Position numbers and translations under genes: made by a program
Part shown: positions 11,048-22,590 of the stretch, in pieces
Layout: the number at the start of each line of letters is the position of its first letter
Numbering within the stretch: the first letter of the stretch is position 1
The notes under the pieces: generated by a model
Told to the model about the DNA's origin: nothing
The model's input: the letters and a program-made list of their open reading frames with translations, nothing else
Database searches by the model: none
DNA from: Didymodactylos carnosus
Taxonomy: Eukaryota; Rotifera; Eurotatoria; Philodinida; Philodinidae
Assembly: GCA_905250885.1 (NCBI GenBank)
Contig: CAJNOQ010000825.1
Span: 1 to 40,475 of the forward strand
Length of the DNA: 40,475 nucleotides
Direction: 5' to 3'

Positions 11048-12763
11048 TAGGCCTGTGACAGTTCGCGGTTCTCGTTCAAACCAGAGGAACTGTTTTTCAG
11101 TTCGCGTTCAGTGAGAGGGAACGGTTTTTCAGTTTCCATTCCTGAACTAGGAACGGTTCAGTAGTTGACGTTTCTAAAAACGAGGAATGGTTCCGGAGTT
11201 ACAGCTCCTGCGAATGGGAACTACAATTCTTTTTGAACTGGGAACTGTGTGATATACTTGAGCTTTTTTTTCTAATCTACTAGCGTTCTATCTCCTTTAG
11301 CATGTTAGTGCATTTTACGGTTCAATATGAATACGACGGTTTATCTGATGGCGTTCTTTTACGTGCTTGTTTCAGAGCAAAAATTCACGGAGATACTAAC
11401 AATCCAAATAGTAAAAGCTATCAACATTCATACTTTGACTTTCAAAAACATAGACATTCTCGTTGTTGCTGAAGTTAATAATAGTCGATTTTTCCTTGTA
11501 AAATCATTAGCTTGCGAAAATGTACTTTTATTAGCTACACTTGTAGCTAGTATTGCTAGCTGGTAGATCAAGATCTTACGAAGTAAGAACTAAATTCAAT
11601 CAGCAAAGTCTAACACCTAATCTGGGAGTCTCTTTGAGCATACCTCTTTTCAATACTCACTCTTTCAAAAATCTTATGTTTGTGGAATGAAATACATAAT
11701 ATATCAACAAATCACTAAAGGACACTGAGCAGTTTCCAGTTCAAAAAGAACTAGTGAACCGTTCCTCGTCTCTAGAAGCTTTCCTACACACATTGCCACT
11801 CGTTTCCACAAAGAACATGTAACCTATTGTATGTATTATTTCTTGACTGTTGTATTTGTATGACTAAAGGGCTTTTGAAAGAGAAGGATGAGCATAAAAC
11901 GGCTACAAAGTACATGATAAGATTTTAACTAAATCTTTCACACATCATCATCAGGAAAATGAACATAGCGAGAAATGATAACTAATTATATAGTGTGTAA
12001 ATATGAGTATAAGACAAAGAAAATTAAAGAAACAGTTTTGTCAGTAGGAGCAACGTGTCAGTGTAAAAGAATCTATTGAGATGGCACCAGATATGTTATA
12101 CAAACGAAAGAAAATAACTGATATATCGTTCAGTCGATAAAAAATGAAAAGACTAGTAGAATTAGCCGTTTATGATGTACCATTTAAATTTATGAGTAAT
12201 TACGTGCAATCTAATGGAGCAGCAATGGGTTCACCACTTGCACCAATACTTACAGACCTATTTATGTCAAAACTCGAAACTAAGTTAAACAGATTTTCTA
12301 CCAATAAACCATTACTATTAACGTAAGCTTTGATACGTGGATGATATATTTCGCATATTCACAACAAAACAGAATATTAAACATTTTTTTCCTTTGTGTT
12401 TTTTTTGTGAAGTAAACTTCATTGTATTGACATTTTCATCGATTTGAACACATGTTCATATTCAATTAAGTCGATGACCTGCATAGAGATGACCTCAATC
12501 GTACTCGGGTGTTTTTTCATCATACTAACGGTGTTGCTTTGGTGAAAAGCGACGTCCTATATTTTGTCCTATATTACTAGAGAAGTCTTATATAAATTCT
12601 TTTTTCAAATCCTATATTTCTCTATATTTTCAGGAAGGGCCGGTATGAACCCAGCTAGAAATGTGAGCTGTTGAACGGTTTTTAGTTCAGAAACGGAAAC
12701 TGAAAAATCGTTCCCGTTATCGAGAAACTGCAGTATCAGGAACCATGAACTATCACAGGCCTA
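11048..12763. mobile_element. hAT-superfamily non-autonomous element with 8-bp target duplication
   Basis: The left end TAGGCCTGTGACAGTTC (11048) and the right end match as inverted repeats at 16 of 17 positions. Both ends are flanked by the same octamer GTAACGCT (11040-11047 and 12764-12771). An 8-bp target duplication with TAGG...-type termini is the hAT signature. The ends carry repeated GAACGGTT / GGAACTG / TTTTTCAGTT motifs, and another inverted set at 11725-11775 suggests an original shorter unit. No hAT transposase is present. The interior holds a Penelope-like RT fragment, so other mobile DNA appears to have inserted into or been captured by it. Confidence 0.88.
12144..12375 (+). pseudogene. 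Penelope-like reverse transcriptase fragment
   Basis: The first frame (12144-12326) contains [22 protein letters not shown], matching the RT block typical of Penelope-like elements, just before the catalytic box. That box, YVDDIF, appears at 12334-12351 in another frame and continues as RIFTTKQN, so a stop and a frameshift separate the two. Only about 75 residues of RT survive, with no GIY-YIG or other domain. Penelope-like 'Athena' elements are known from bdelloids. The fragment lies wholly inside the hAT-type element at 11048-12763. It cannot be functional. Confidence 0.8.
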
Positions 12764-12771
12764 GTAACGCT

Positions 12772-13880
12772 GTGACAAAAAAGGTTTCTACTTTTTAAGA
12801 ACTCCCGATACAGCTCTGTTTTCCCGCGAATTGAGCTGTGCATCTAAAAAGTTTCTAGAGACAAGTTTGGAGAGGAACTAACGGGCTTTCTTTTAGTAAA
12901 AAGGACTTTTTTCCAAATCCTTCTGCACAGTTGTCTTATTATTTTAGGCGAGACGAAAAAGCAGTGTCTGTTATACAAGGCACTGATTTCTGAATACAAG
13001 GCACTTACATGTCTCTTACGCCTAGAAAGTCGATTTTGTAAAGTAGTAACATTGTGACACAGTTTTTTCTCATAGAGTTTTGAGACACGTAACGTCCTAA
13101 AAGAAACTTGATTGTTATATCCATCTGAGTCCTAGGCATGGACTATCAACCCATCTTAAGGTAAAGATGAAAAAATTATACTAAACTTTTTAATTTGACT
13201 GTACACTTTAAAATCCGTTCTTCATCTCAGAATTTCGAAAAAAATATGTCATTTTGTAGAGAATTTAATTCCTTATCGAATGATATATTTCTCAGTTTTT
13301 TCAAGAAACTGGGTAGGTGAGTAATTTAAAATGAAAGTTTTTAAAAATTTTAAAATTAAATTTTTGCATTTAAATTTTTATTTTTTAAAAGGCCACATTT
13401 GTTATCAGCATGAAAAAACGACATCTAATGATAGCCTCATATCAGTTCTCCAATGGAATACTTAATCAGCGAAGTATCGCATTAGGTGAACAAGCCGGGT
13501 AGTTGTTGTTGTAAATGAGCAGCTATCATAGTTAATTTTGTTCATATTTTCTCAATATATAATTCACTCTTTCCTTCTCGCACACCGAAAAATTTTTGCA
13601 TTCTCGTTTAGAATGAATGTTTGAAATTATTATTTTTTTGAAAATTTCTATAGGAAATTATTGTAATATGTTTTACCAATCAAAAGATAAATTTGCAAAC
13701 AAAATGGTAAAATATTTATGTTCGTTTGCATAAAAAAAAGACTAAACTGTTTTGATTACGTAAAAAGATAACGTATTTTCACTTATATTATAGCAACAAA
13801 TCTACAAATGATGTAAAAAAGAAAGACAAAATATTAAATGACTTGGATATATTTTTCAAGTCTAAGACTGTTTGATATAA
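12772..13880. other. Gene-poor stretch downstream of the F-box gene
   Basis: Mostly AT-rich with poly(A/T) runs, especially 13320-13400. A 30-codon ATG frame at 13410-13502 (+) has no recognisable motif. No AATAAA for the F-box gene was found close to its stop. Confidence 0.45.
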
Positions 13881-15440
13881 TTATATAATCGTAGCATTTA
13901 AAAAAATACTTTGCATTTCACCTTTATTCATCGAACGAATATTTAAGGTAATTATTTGTTGACATATTCGATGTAAACGTTCATAATGATTAATATCATT
14001 TTCTAAATCTTGTTTCAATATTAATAATGTTTGGTAAGAAGTTGATAGATGTTTAATATTGGGTGTTAACAGTAAAAGGCGTTTAATTCGAGAATAGTCA
14101 AGTGAAGCATGAATAAATAATGAATGAATTGAATCTAATGTAATTTTATCATCATTTATCATATCATCAGTTAAATAACAATAATGAAAAAATTCTAATG
14201 TATTAATACACGGAAATGTTTGCTTGATAAAATTGAAAAATTTCAATGTATAGGATCTTGTATCGTACAATTTAATTTGTTTCACTTTTATCAATTTAAT
14301 AGGATTATTTATATTTGAATGATAGTTAACAATATCACTAGATATTTGATCAAAAGTTTCGAATGTATTAGGCAATGTTAAAAGGGTTTGAGTATTCTCC
14401 TGATGATTAGTATACGAAATTATTTGTAAATCGGTTGGAAATGTTGACATATCAAACAGATTATCTGACGGTAAAATCATTTGTATACGAAAATGAAATT
14501 GTTTTAGTCTAAAAAATTTTTCTAAACGTTTTCCATTAAGTAAATTTTTAAGTAAAATATCCATTGTTAAATTTTTTAATGAAGTAAAAAATTGTAGGAT
14601 TAATAATTCAAGATAATTGTACATATTTTCGTCAAGATAATAAGATATTTGAAGATCAAATGTATGCAATTGTTTTGACAATAAATTATCACTCATTTTA
14701 TAATCACATTCATCAGTCGAGTATGGAAGCGAATTTATTCTAATTTTCATATATTCAACTAGTGGTAAATGTTCGAAAAGAAGAAATAAATGATGAAAAC
14801 GATATAAATTATACACTGTCAAATGTTTGATCAATGTTGGTTGAATATTCTCAATAGGTAAAAATAAATTAGACAGTAGTAATGTTTGTAATGAACAATC
14901 AGATCTAAATAATGTTGAATAGTGTGGCTCCGGAGTTTGAACATCATAATCGGTTAAGACCATTTTTAACACTGATAATTGTGTTTTAAATGTTTCCAAA
15001 TAGAGAAAACATTTAGCATTTTCATCTGGTATATTACACAAGAAAACAGATTGAAGTTGGGGATACACGTCGAGTACTGCTTCAGGAAATATTACATCTA
15101 ATTGATCATCATCAAGTTGAATAGCAGTAGTCAATGGCTGAATATGTGACAAATATTCTTGCAGCCATTGATTCGGTGCTTGAGATAAATTTATTCGTGA
15201 TACAAATGGATAAATGAGTGCATTTAGACGAGGATGTTTGAGATTAACAAATGAGTGGACTAAATCTATTGACGATATATACTTGAAAATGTAATCGAGT
15301 AACTCATTTGGTAGTGATAGCAACGTCGTGAAATCTAAGTGTATAAACAAAAGTTGTCTTTCTGAAAAAATACACTAATTCATTACATGCTTACCCATGT
15401 CATTATTTGACGAGACTGGTGCTGTTTTGATCAATGGCAT
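13881..15440 (-). CDS. F-box domain protein
   Basis: The main exon (13881-15361) encodes an F-box near its N-terminus, beginning LPNELLDYIFKYISS, followed by about 430 residues rich in Leu and Ile with irregular LRR-like spacing. Such proteins are usually substrate adaptors of SCF (Skp1-Cul1) ubiquitin ligases; no substrate can be inferred. There is no ATG before the F-box in this exon. A small first exon at 15395-15440 supplies ATG and 15 codons and joins in frame across a 33-nt GTAAGC...TTTTTTCAG intron (15362-15394), giving 508 residues. The exon-2 frame is confident. The first exon is less so, because 33 nt is unusually short for a spliceosomal intron. Large F-box families of this kind are common in bdelloid genomes. 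The stop is TAA at 13881-13883. Confidence 0.85.
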
Positions 15441-16139
15441 CAAGAAAAATTCAAACAGAAATTAAAGCTAGAATTAAAAGATGGGTTGGATCTACTAGCT
15501 GATATCAAGTATGCAACCTTGATTCTAAGTTTTAGTATCAAATACATGCGACAACGTCAGTTTTTGTATGTGAAAAGGAACATGCACAAAACATGAATAG
15601 AGGATAATTTTATCGTTACATGACGACATCATGAAATGTAGTAAGCCTACAGAAGAAATAATACATACCGGCTGTTCGTACTACAGTCAAAAAAAAAGCG
15701 AAGGACAACACACTAAAATATTCTACTGTTGCACAAGAAGAACAAGAAAAGATAACCTACATTGAACTTAACTCAGTAGAATACTACAATACAATAGAAT
15801 CAGAAAAATACACGATAGAGAGAAAGAGAGAAAAGAGCCACAGGAAGAAATAAATAATGTATTTGTTTTTTCTGCCTCACATACACGGAGAACGGGGATA
15901 TCTATAGATACTCATGTACAAAAAAATAAATCAGTTTTACTGATAACTTTTTAATATATATTGCTACGCGTGGATGATTAGTATAACGTGTGTTCTAGCA
16001 AGAGGCGTACAATGTATATTATAGATTGACGGAAGACTGCATTTGATTAGCGTAACAAAGTATTTCCACTGACATTATATCCAGAAGTTACGACCTGAAT
16101 CGTCAGCATTAATATTCACAGAAACAATCAACCTAGGAG
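15441..16139. other. Stretch upstream of the F-box gene
   Basis: Contains the presumed promoter of the minus-strand F-box gene. No clear TATA box or other regulatory motif was identified and no other gene is supported. Confidence 0.4.
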
Positions 16140-16935
16140 AAAAATCTTGAATGCAGATCTTGATAAATCTTTAAAGATTTCTCAAGTTTCGCCCCAGATC
16201 TTTCAAGAACTTGTGCAGTTTATTGAAATCTGTCAAGATTCTGAATGGAAAGCAATGCTGCAAATTTTCCACAAGTTTCGTATCAGAATCTGTCGTGATA
16301 AATCTTGAGCAGATCTTGTCAAGATATTTCAAGAATTCTGAAATGATTAATTTAATACGCAATAATCAGAATCTTCATTAACAGATTTGGGAATTTGAAA
16401 GAAAATCTTAAACTTTATTTTCTACTTTATATTTTCACTTTTTTCTACTGTACAATGCTATGCATACAGTACCAGAGCTGTTAAAAGTGCATGAACACCC
16501 ATACATTCAAACACAATGTTTGCTTTCAAAATTTTCAATGTTCTGTAGTGCAAATATTTATTCTTATATATGCATGAACAATGTCAAACAAACTGGTGAT
16601 TGAAAGAATAACACATTTATTTGTTTACACTATCGACCAACAGAATTTTAACAGATGTCTTCTACACTGTAGTACTACAATAACTATAAATAAATGCAAA
16701 GTTAGCATATTTACATTTTTGTCGAACCTCTGAGTCATGTCGTAATTAAAATGATTGCTAACTTTCTTTGTTAGCAAAGATTTTGTTCATTACAGAAAAG
16801 TTTTCAAATCTTGTCAAGATCTTGATCAAGATTTTTGCAGGCAGATTCCTCCAAAAAAAGTTGACAAGAATTGTTGATTTGAGATCAAGAAACTTGACAG
16901 ATCTTGTGCAGATATAAACTTTCTGCAAGACATGG
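16140..16935. repeat. Element-like region rich in ATCTTG / CAAGAT motifs
   Basis: Two zones, about 16140-16350 and 16795-16935, are crowded with ATCTTG, CAAGAT and the palindromes ATCTTGTCAAGAT and CAAGATCTTG, in both orientations. The centre lacks them. This is the layout of a non-autonomous DNA element with subterminal palindromic repeats. Exact ends and a target-site duplication could not be fixed. The 60-70 codon open frames here simply run along the repeats. Confidence 0.55.
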
Positions 16936-17201
16936 GCAAATTCATTTTCGCACTTATCATAAAAATTAACGAGCAAAATGATATGGACACGGTAACTCCC
17001 TCATCTAGAAGTGCCCGTCTTTAGTCAACTCCCATATTGAAATTTTTTATCAAGATTTTGCAAAATCACGCATTTTGACATTGTTTTGGCCAAGCAAATC
17101 TAACATTAAAAAATCCATACTAAAGTGCACGTTACGTGCAGTAACATACATAAATAAGGGAGATTTGACTATAGGGCTTGTTTGACTTTTACGTAAGTCC
17201 A

Positions 17202-17520
17202 TAACGTTTTGTAAAATTCATAGCTCCTCAGCCGAGCAATGTACAGAGTTGAGGAACATCTTATTTTGTAGCTTAAAGATTTTTCTTACAAACAGTAATT
17301 GAACAAAGTCTAGCAGCTGACTATTTTGAGTGACATAATGTTTTAGGTATAGGGCACTTCCGTACAAAAGAGTCTTGTTAGAATCATAAACAGGCGTTTA
17401 GGTTAGAGCTAGATTTTGCTTAATTACCATTTGAAAGAAAAATTTTTACGCTACAAAATAAGACATTTCTCAACTCTGTACATTGATCGTCTGAAGAACT
17501 ATGAATTTTGCAAAATGTTA
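17202..17520. repeat. Foldback repeat with about 112-bp diverged arms
   Basis: Arm 17202-17313 pairs inverted with 17409-17520 at roughly 80-90% identity by eye (shared core AATGTACAGAGTTGAG). The loop is about 95 bases. Divergence between the arms implies an older copy than the perfect foldback at 1-356. No flanking duplication was seen. Confidence 0.75.
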
Positions 17521-17795
17521 CTTAAAAATTTCGATGTGGTCTTCAACGCTTGTCTGACTGTAAAACAAAGCTTTGATTGATTGCATTTAGTAAAACGAAC
17601 GCTACTTTTTGCAATTTAATGTTCTAAATATCACATAAAATCTTGATGCGGGTTTGTACCTGAAACTTTCTGGACAAAATCTACGTCGACTAACATTTTA
17701 CCTAGCGAATAAAAGATTTCGTCCTACTAAGAAAAGTCTCAGAAGTTCTTTTCAAGTTTCCATCTGTTTTGAGATATTGGACTCTTTTTGTAGAC

Positions 17796-18160
17796 CCCAA
17801 GCAAAACCTCTCTAGCAGAAATATCTAGATGCCTTTGCTGGTGCATCGGCCGATTTTTTTTACTCATTTAGCTAGATGCAACTACTGGAGCATCGGGTTA
17901 TCTAGATGCATCGCTCGATGCACTTCTAGATACATCGATCAGTGTATCGCACAAATGTCGCCAGATATCGGTGAAATGAGGCATTCACCTTTTTATTTTG
18001 CGGATTACAGTCGATGCATCGGGCGATGCAGCTAGATAAGTCGATGCTCCAGCAGCAGCATCTAGCTAAATGAGTAAAAAAAATCTAGTTATCTAGCTGC
18101 ATTTAGTAACTTTCCCAGCAGAAAAAAAAAGCGATGCAGGGTCGTTTTTTTTAGCTTGGG
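17796..18160. mobile_element. Short TIR element with GATGCATC / CATCTAG palindromes
   Basis: The ends are CCCAAGC at 17796 and GCTTGGG ending at 18160. Internal arms 17852-17895 and 18042-18085 are near-perfect inverted copies sharing TTTACTCATTTAGCTAGATG. The interior is full of GATGCATCG, CATCTAG and CGATGC motifs in both orientations. A 68-codon frame (17829-18035) follows these repeats and is not a gene. At 365 bp it is MITE-sized. The superfamily is unknown and no clear target duplication was found. Confidence 0.7.
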
Positions 18161-19566
18161 ACTATGTTCACACACAAAACCAAGTCAAGATTAACCAAAA
18201 ACCTATGCATTTCTATGCGTCTTTTTAACCTCCTTTGATTGATGGACTGGTTTTTATTCCGTGACGCATATCAAAATATGATGGTTTTTTTCTAGAGAAG
18301 CGATTTATTTCATTTCACATTCAGCAAGCTCATTTATTCTGTCGTGCCACGACATTAACGCGAAGACTGGTTTATTGGAAAAGAAGAATAAATGAGCCTG
18401 GTTTTGTATTTTGTATGCCATATCGCGGGAGATGGGGAGGGCATTGTGAGTGAGTTCGAAAAGTAGTTTCACACAAACATATTTTCACGGTGCGAAATTG
18501 GCTATCTGTGACTGTGTCAGATAATGACTAGTCACCACGTAACTTCAGTTAAGTTTGAAAACATGATGTACAAATACAAAAGCGGCCTCATTTATTCGTC
18601 TTTACCGCGAACAATTATTTATTGGAAATGTTGTTTTCTGTATTCACGATAATGTCGCTGTATCTTTTATTCAGATCAAAAAGCATCTGACGGTAGAAAA
18701 AAACCAGGCAGATTAATTAAAAAACCAATGTTATAGATACTCATTATAGCAAACTGTTTGAAAAAAGTTTATGAACCAAACTTTCTTGTGTTTTGAGAGT
18801 GTCGCTTGGGATGATATTGTAGAGAAATTGACGGAATTTTAATGAACAAATGTATAGTGGTAGTTTTTTGCTCTGTACAAAACCATTATTAGTGAAAAAG
18901 TGAGTGGACTGGTTGTTAACCTTATGCGGACCCGTCATTTATGGAAAAAAGCTTTCTTTGGTCCGTGCCTTATGGAGCTAAAATGGTAAAATTCCTCGAA
19001 GGTTGTTGGATAGTTTAAGACGATGTGACTACCGATTTAAGAGGTTGTGACCATCGGAGAGGAGGTTAAGAAAATGGCCAAAATCAAGGATTTTCGAGTA
19101 CAAACTGCAACTCTCTGTCTTTCGGAGATATAAGAGGCGTTTCACAAAATTTCTTCTGTACTTACGATGGTGGAAAGTGACTCGTTTATTTCAGAAGCGG
19201 CAGTCTATATTTTTCACTTTGTGAACGTTAAAAACTAAAACTTTTATATTTTACAATTTTGTTTATTATTTTTTTTGTACCTTGTATTCTACTTGATTGA
19301 AATACTGAATGAAGATTCCTATGTTGACAACGAATATTTTATCTATAATTACAATAGCAAAAGGTATAAAATACATTTATGAAGCTTCTCAAACGAATAT
19401 CCTACACATATATTGAAGAATAGCAATTTATGAATGACTATGAGAAAACTGACTTTTATGGACCTTTTTACATTCTGTAAATAAAGTCAAAAATATCAGT
19501 TAGATTCTGTTCAATGGAAAACAAGCACACTTCTATGACGGTTAAAGATTAATGAATACTTACGCT
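18161..19566. other. Gene-poor stretch with one hairpin
   Basis: No gene supported. An inverted repeat pairs 18328-18340 with 18385-18397 (core CTCATTTATTCT) and encloses a second small palindrome, GTCGTGCCACGAC, at 18341-18353. A partial relative with CTCATTTATTCGTC and TTTATTGGAAA lies at about 18587-18630. Confidence 0.45.
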
Positions 19567-19677
19567 TTAATAAAATCCTGTTTTTATCATTTTACTATCG
19601 TTTGCAGCCAAATTGTCTAGATAACGTTTAGCAATATCAGCACTATTGTTCAATATTTCATAATCCTTTAAAGTTAA
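19567..19677 (-). CDS. Candidate last exon, unknown protein
   Basis: On the minus strand an acceptor-like TTTAG before 19677 opens a 36-codon frame with balanced composition (KDYEILNNSADIAKRYLDNL then AANDSKMIKTGFY), ending in TAA at 19567-19569. No family was recognised. Upstream on this strand lie repeats, so the rest of the gene is either beyond them or lost. Without a second exon or a homologue this may be a fragment or chance. Confidence 0.3.
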   Translation of the reverse strand, partial: LTLKDYEILNNSADIAKRYLDNLAANDSKMIKTGFY

Positions 19678-19807
19678 CTAAATGTATTTCGAAGATAAAG
19701 AAAAGTTTTTATAATGAAATTTTGAATTATGACACACTAAAACGGGAAACGTCCTGGTCATAATCGGAAAACAGTCCGTCTTTTTATTTCTATGAATTCT
19801 ACTATTA

Positions 19808-19935
19808 GAAACAAAATTGAAAAAATACTCATTGAGTTTCCAATCAGTTCTGCACACATGAAGGTTTAGTCACTTTTAGTTTTTATTTGACAACATTTCT
19901 ACGGAAAGCCGAAAAAAAAGGGATGGGGTACCCTT
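19808..19935 (+). repeat. Repeat A, copy 1 (inverted copy at 26546-26681)
   Basis: This roughly 130-bp segment, ending in GGGATGGGGTACCC, reappears in inverted orientation at 26546-26681 with moderate divergence and small gaps. It lies just left of repeat B copy 1. Confidence 0.7.
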
Positions 19936-19973
19936 AACAAAATGCAAGTACAAGGATGCGGTAAAAAAATGGT

Positions 19974-20447
19974 AGAAGAACGTGATATACGTTTCAAAGC
20001 TAACTATTTTTTAAATGATGGTTGAACACACCTTTCTTTGATCTATTTGTCTGAAAAGTCGTTTTAGTAAATCTGTTTTTTTCCGGTGAATATGCATGAC
20101 ATTAAAAGGGCCAAGTAACGATCGCGTTTCGAAACTCTTCAAAAATAAAAACAGTTGAGAGTACTAAAGTTTCAACTGTCAACTTTGTTTCTGCAGCCAT
20201 AGTGAACAATTCTTACAAAAGAATCTGACAGGAATCTCATAAGAAACTTATAAGAATTCGTAGAAGAAACGTATAAGGATCCTATTGAATTCTTACATAA
20301 GAACTCCGCATGAAAGTGGCAACAATTTGATAAAAAGCAGATAAGAATCAGTTGAAAATCCTGTAAGAATTCGACAAGAAAAGGGCAAGAACTGACAAAA
20401 CCTTCCGATGTTCTTTTTCTTTCTTTAGTTAGCTGTATAGTTTACTA
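19974..20447 (+). repeat. Repeat B, copy 1 (474 bp, identical but for one base to 26937-27410)
   Basis: The 474 bases align without gaps to 26937-27410 with a single mismatch seen (ACACACC against ACATACC), at a constant offset of 6963. The copy stops exactly at TTTACTA, where the Tc1/mariner remnant begins; copy 2 continues with different DNA there. The repeat carries many TAAGAATTC-like motifs in its second half. Confidence 0.9.
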
Positions 20448-21694
20448 CTGTCTGTACCAAAATAGAATGGACTCCGTTGTTTTTTAATAACTTTTGATAG
20501 AAGCCAGCTAGAGAGCTCCGGCTTTCGCCATAAGAAAGCGGAGGCTTGGGGGCATGTTTTTAGCAAACTAATGTTTATTTTTATCGGTTTCATGAGTACA
20601 ATCAATAATCAGTATGGCCACCATTGGCCTTTTTTATAGCACGAAGTCGTGATGGATAGGAGCATCACAGAGTCTGAAAAAGGTCAGTATCTGTTTCCAT
20701 GACATCTGAAATTTGATTCACCAGCGTTTCTTGAGAGTATTGGCCAGATCCAGTTAATGATAAGATTCTTTTTTCAACTTCATCTTTCATTATTGATCTA
20801 ATATGTTCAGCAGCATTGAGATCTGATGAATTTCCGGGCCAAATGCTGTTACCCCCAAAACCAATATTGTTGTCCTGAATCAATTGTTGTGTCATGTTTG
20901 CTTTCATACACGGTGCTTTGTCATGAACAAAAACTACCTCATTCGTGTCGATTACATTTTCTTCATTCTTGAGGAAAGGGAATACATGTTTTTTTAAAAT
21001 TGTCTCACGAAAATACTCGCTATCCCAAGTTTGACCTTTATCTTTAATCAACCAGTGCATTTTTTTCGTGGTGAAAATGACAAAAATACCAATACAGACT
21101 GGATATGAAACGATTACCCGATATCTTTGATCATTTTCGATATCTTCGACACGCTTTGCTCAAACTTTATCAATCTGATGATTTGGCTTGCGCATAGTCC
21201 GAACATAAAATTCATCTGCTGGCGCGAGATGCAAAGAATCCTCTCGAGTCCAATTCTTTAGCCAGTCGCAGAGCCTCAAACGATTGGGAATATGAGTTTC
21301 CATCTTCAATGGTTTTGAAATAACATGAAATGGCTTGAATCCCGCTCTATGACTGTAGTTAGTGATCGTTCTTTGATCAACGTATTCTTTTTGTTTTTCG
21401 GCGATTTCCTTTGCCACGACAGAGGAACTTTTTCGTTTTTTGCGCTGGCATTGAGAATGATGGCTTGACTCTCTTGTGATAACTTGAGGTTGCGACTACA
21501 TTCTGAATAATCAGCAAAACATTCAACGTATGACTTCTTCCACCATTTAGTAACAATCGTGTCGTGCGATGAACTTTTCCTGCTACCCATTCTCGATTGA
21601 TAAATGCTGCACCGACATCACGGGCCTCACGGAAAACAATGCATTTTATCCGGTCGATGACTCTCTGATGCTCATTGTCGTAAGTTCCAGCCAT
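20448..21694 (-). mobile_element. Tc1/mariner-type transposon remnant
   Basis: The left boundary is fixed by comparing repeat B copies: foreign sequence begins with CTGTCTGTACCAAAATAG right after a TA dinucleotide, the Tc1/mariner target. A decayed transposase fills most of the remnant on the minus strand. No inverted partner of the left terminus was found to the right, so the right end is deleted or rearranged; 21694 is only the end of recognisable coding sequence. Confidence 0.75.
20602..21694 (-). pseudogene. Tc1/mariner-family transposase pseudogene
   Basis: The reading starts at ATG 21692-21694 (MAGTYDNEHQRVIDRI) and passes through three frames, with shifts near 21555 and 21420. It includes a helix-turn-helix-like N-terminus (FVTKWW-type segment). 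The last frame covers the DDE catalytic region, with VFVHDKAPCMKANMTQQL and WPGNSSDLNAAEH, which carry catalytic-type acidic residues of the Tc1/mariner/IS630 fold. In-frame TGA codons interrupt it after HQIDKV (about 21160) and after LFQTL (20665), and the natural-looking end is ANGGHTDY then TGA at 20602-20604. It cannot make active transposase. Confidence 0.88.
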
Positions 21695-22345
21695 TATGCA
21701 AAGTTAAATAAATTCAGTAAACGTCACCACGAGTCTACAAATTACATATATTTTTATAAAAAGTATAAGAGAGCTCCCCGATGCATGAACAGTCTAGCAC
21801 CAATCATGACAAATCTCTGTTGTGATCATTTTTTTGTGCAGCACAAAAATAGCAATAGATACGAACGCATGAAAGGATCACGCTGCTAAAACAAGGCAAG
21901 AGCACACAGCCACGCACAAACGTTAGAGGCTAAAACGAACAAACATTTAAACGGAAAAACAATGTCGATATGAAGTCTAAGTTGTCGCGTGAGTGTGTAT
22001 TTATTCGCATCACCCAAACACAAAGGAGAACAGAAACACGAACGAGGAACGGGAGAGCAGAAGGGCAAACACGGCAAACAAATGATATAATCATCATTCT
22101 TGAAGGCCAAAGCTTGACAGATGATGCCATCTTCAAAAAATGAAATGTATGTGTATGAAGATTGATCTGGCACCATTAAACCAAATTGTAAACTAATGAT
22201 ATTTGTAGAGAACCTTACTGATGATAAGAGCAATAAAAATATGGAACGATTTTATCAAACTTTTTTATCTTCTGGGAGTTATCAACCCAGCATTGTAAAA
22301 TCTATACCATTTGTATGCGTGCTCATATTTTGCAATTTTCGCTTT
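21695..22345. other. Gene-poor stretch with one ambiguous open frame
   Basis: A 115-codon minus frame (21886-22233) begins at TTG, not ATG. An acceptor-like TTATCATCAG precedes a codon-like stretch (LQFGLMVPDQSSYTYISFF), but the second half is cysteine- and proline-rich low-quality sequence. It could be an exon scrap. No homologue was recognised. Confidence 0.3.
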
Positions 22346-22590
22346 TTTTATTACATTTTTCATCAAAAATAATATCAAACTCGTAATCTCCATCAAAAAC
22401 TGCGTCGAATGAGGTATGAATTAAGATACTTAAATTCAAAAAGTTTTTTGAAAATTTTTGTCTGGGGTACTCCCCAGGATTCTTTCGAAAAAATGTTTTT
22501 CGTCAAAAATATACAAATGACATGTCTATAGATTCAGTTTTTGATGGAGATCACGAATCTGCTATTATTTTTGAAAAAATGTATAACAGA
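22346..22590. repeat. Foldback repeat, arms about 57 bp
   Basis: Arm 22346-22402 pairs inverted with about 22535-22590, sharing ATCTCCATCAAAAACTG and AAAAATAATA. The loop is about 130 bp. A related string, TCAAAAACTGCGTCTAA, appears near 40413, suggesting a dispersed family. Confidence 0.65.

Noticed and set aside
21886..22233. 115-codon minus-strand frame as a gene
   Set aside because: It opens at TTG, an overlapping second frame is equally open, and the C-terminal half is low-quality sequence. Kept only as a possible exon scrap.
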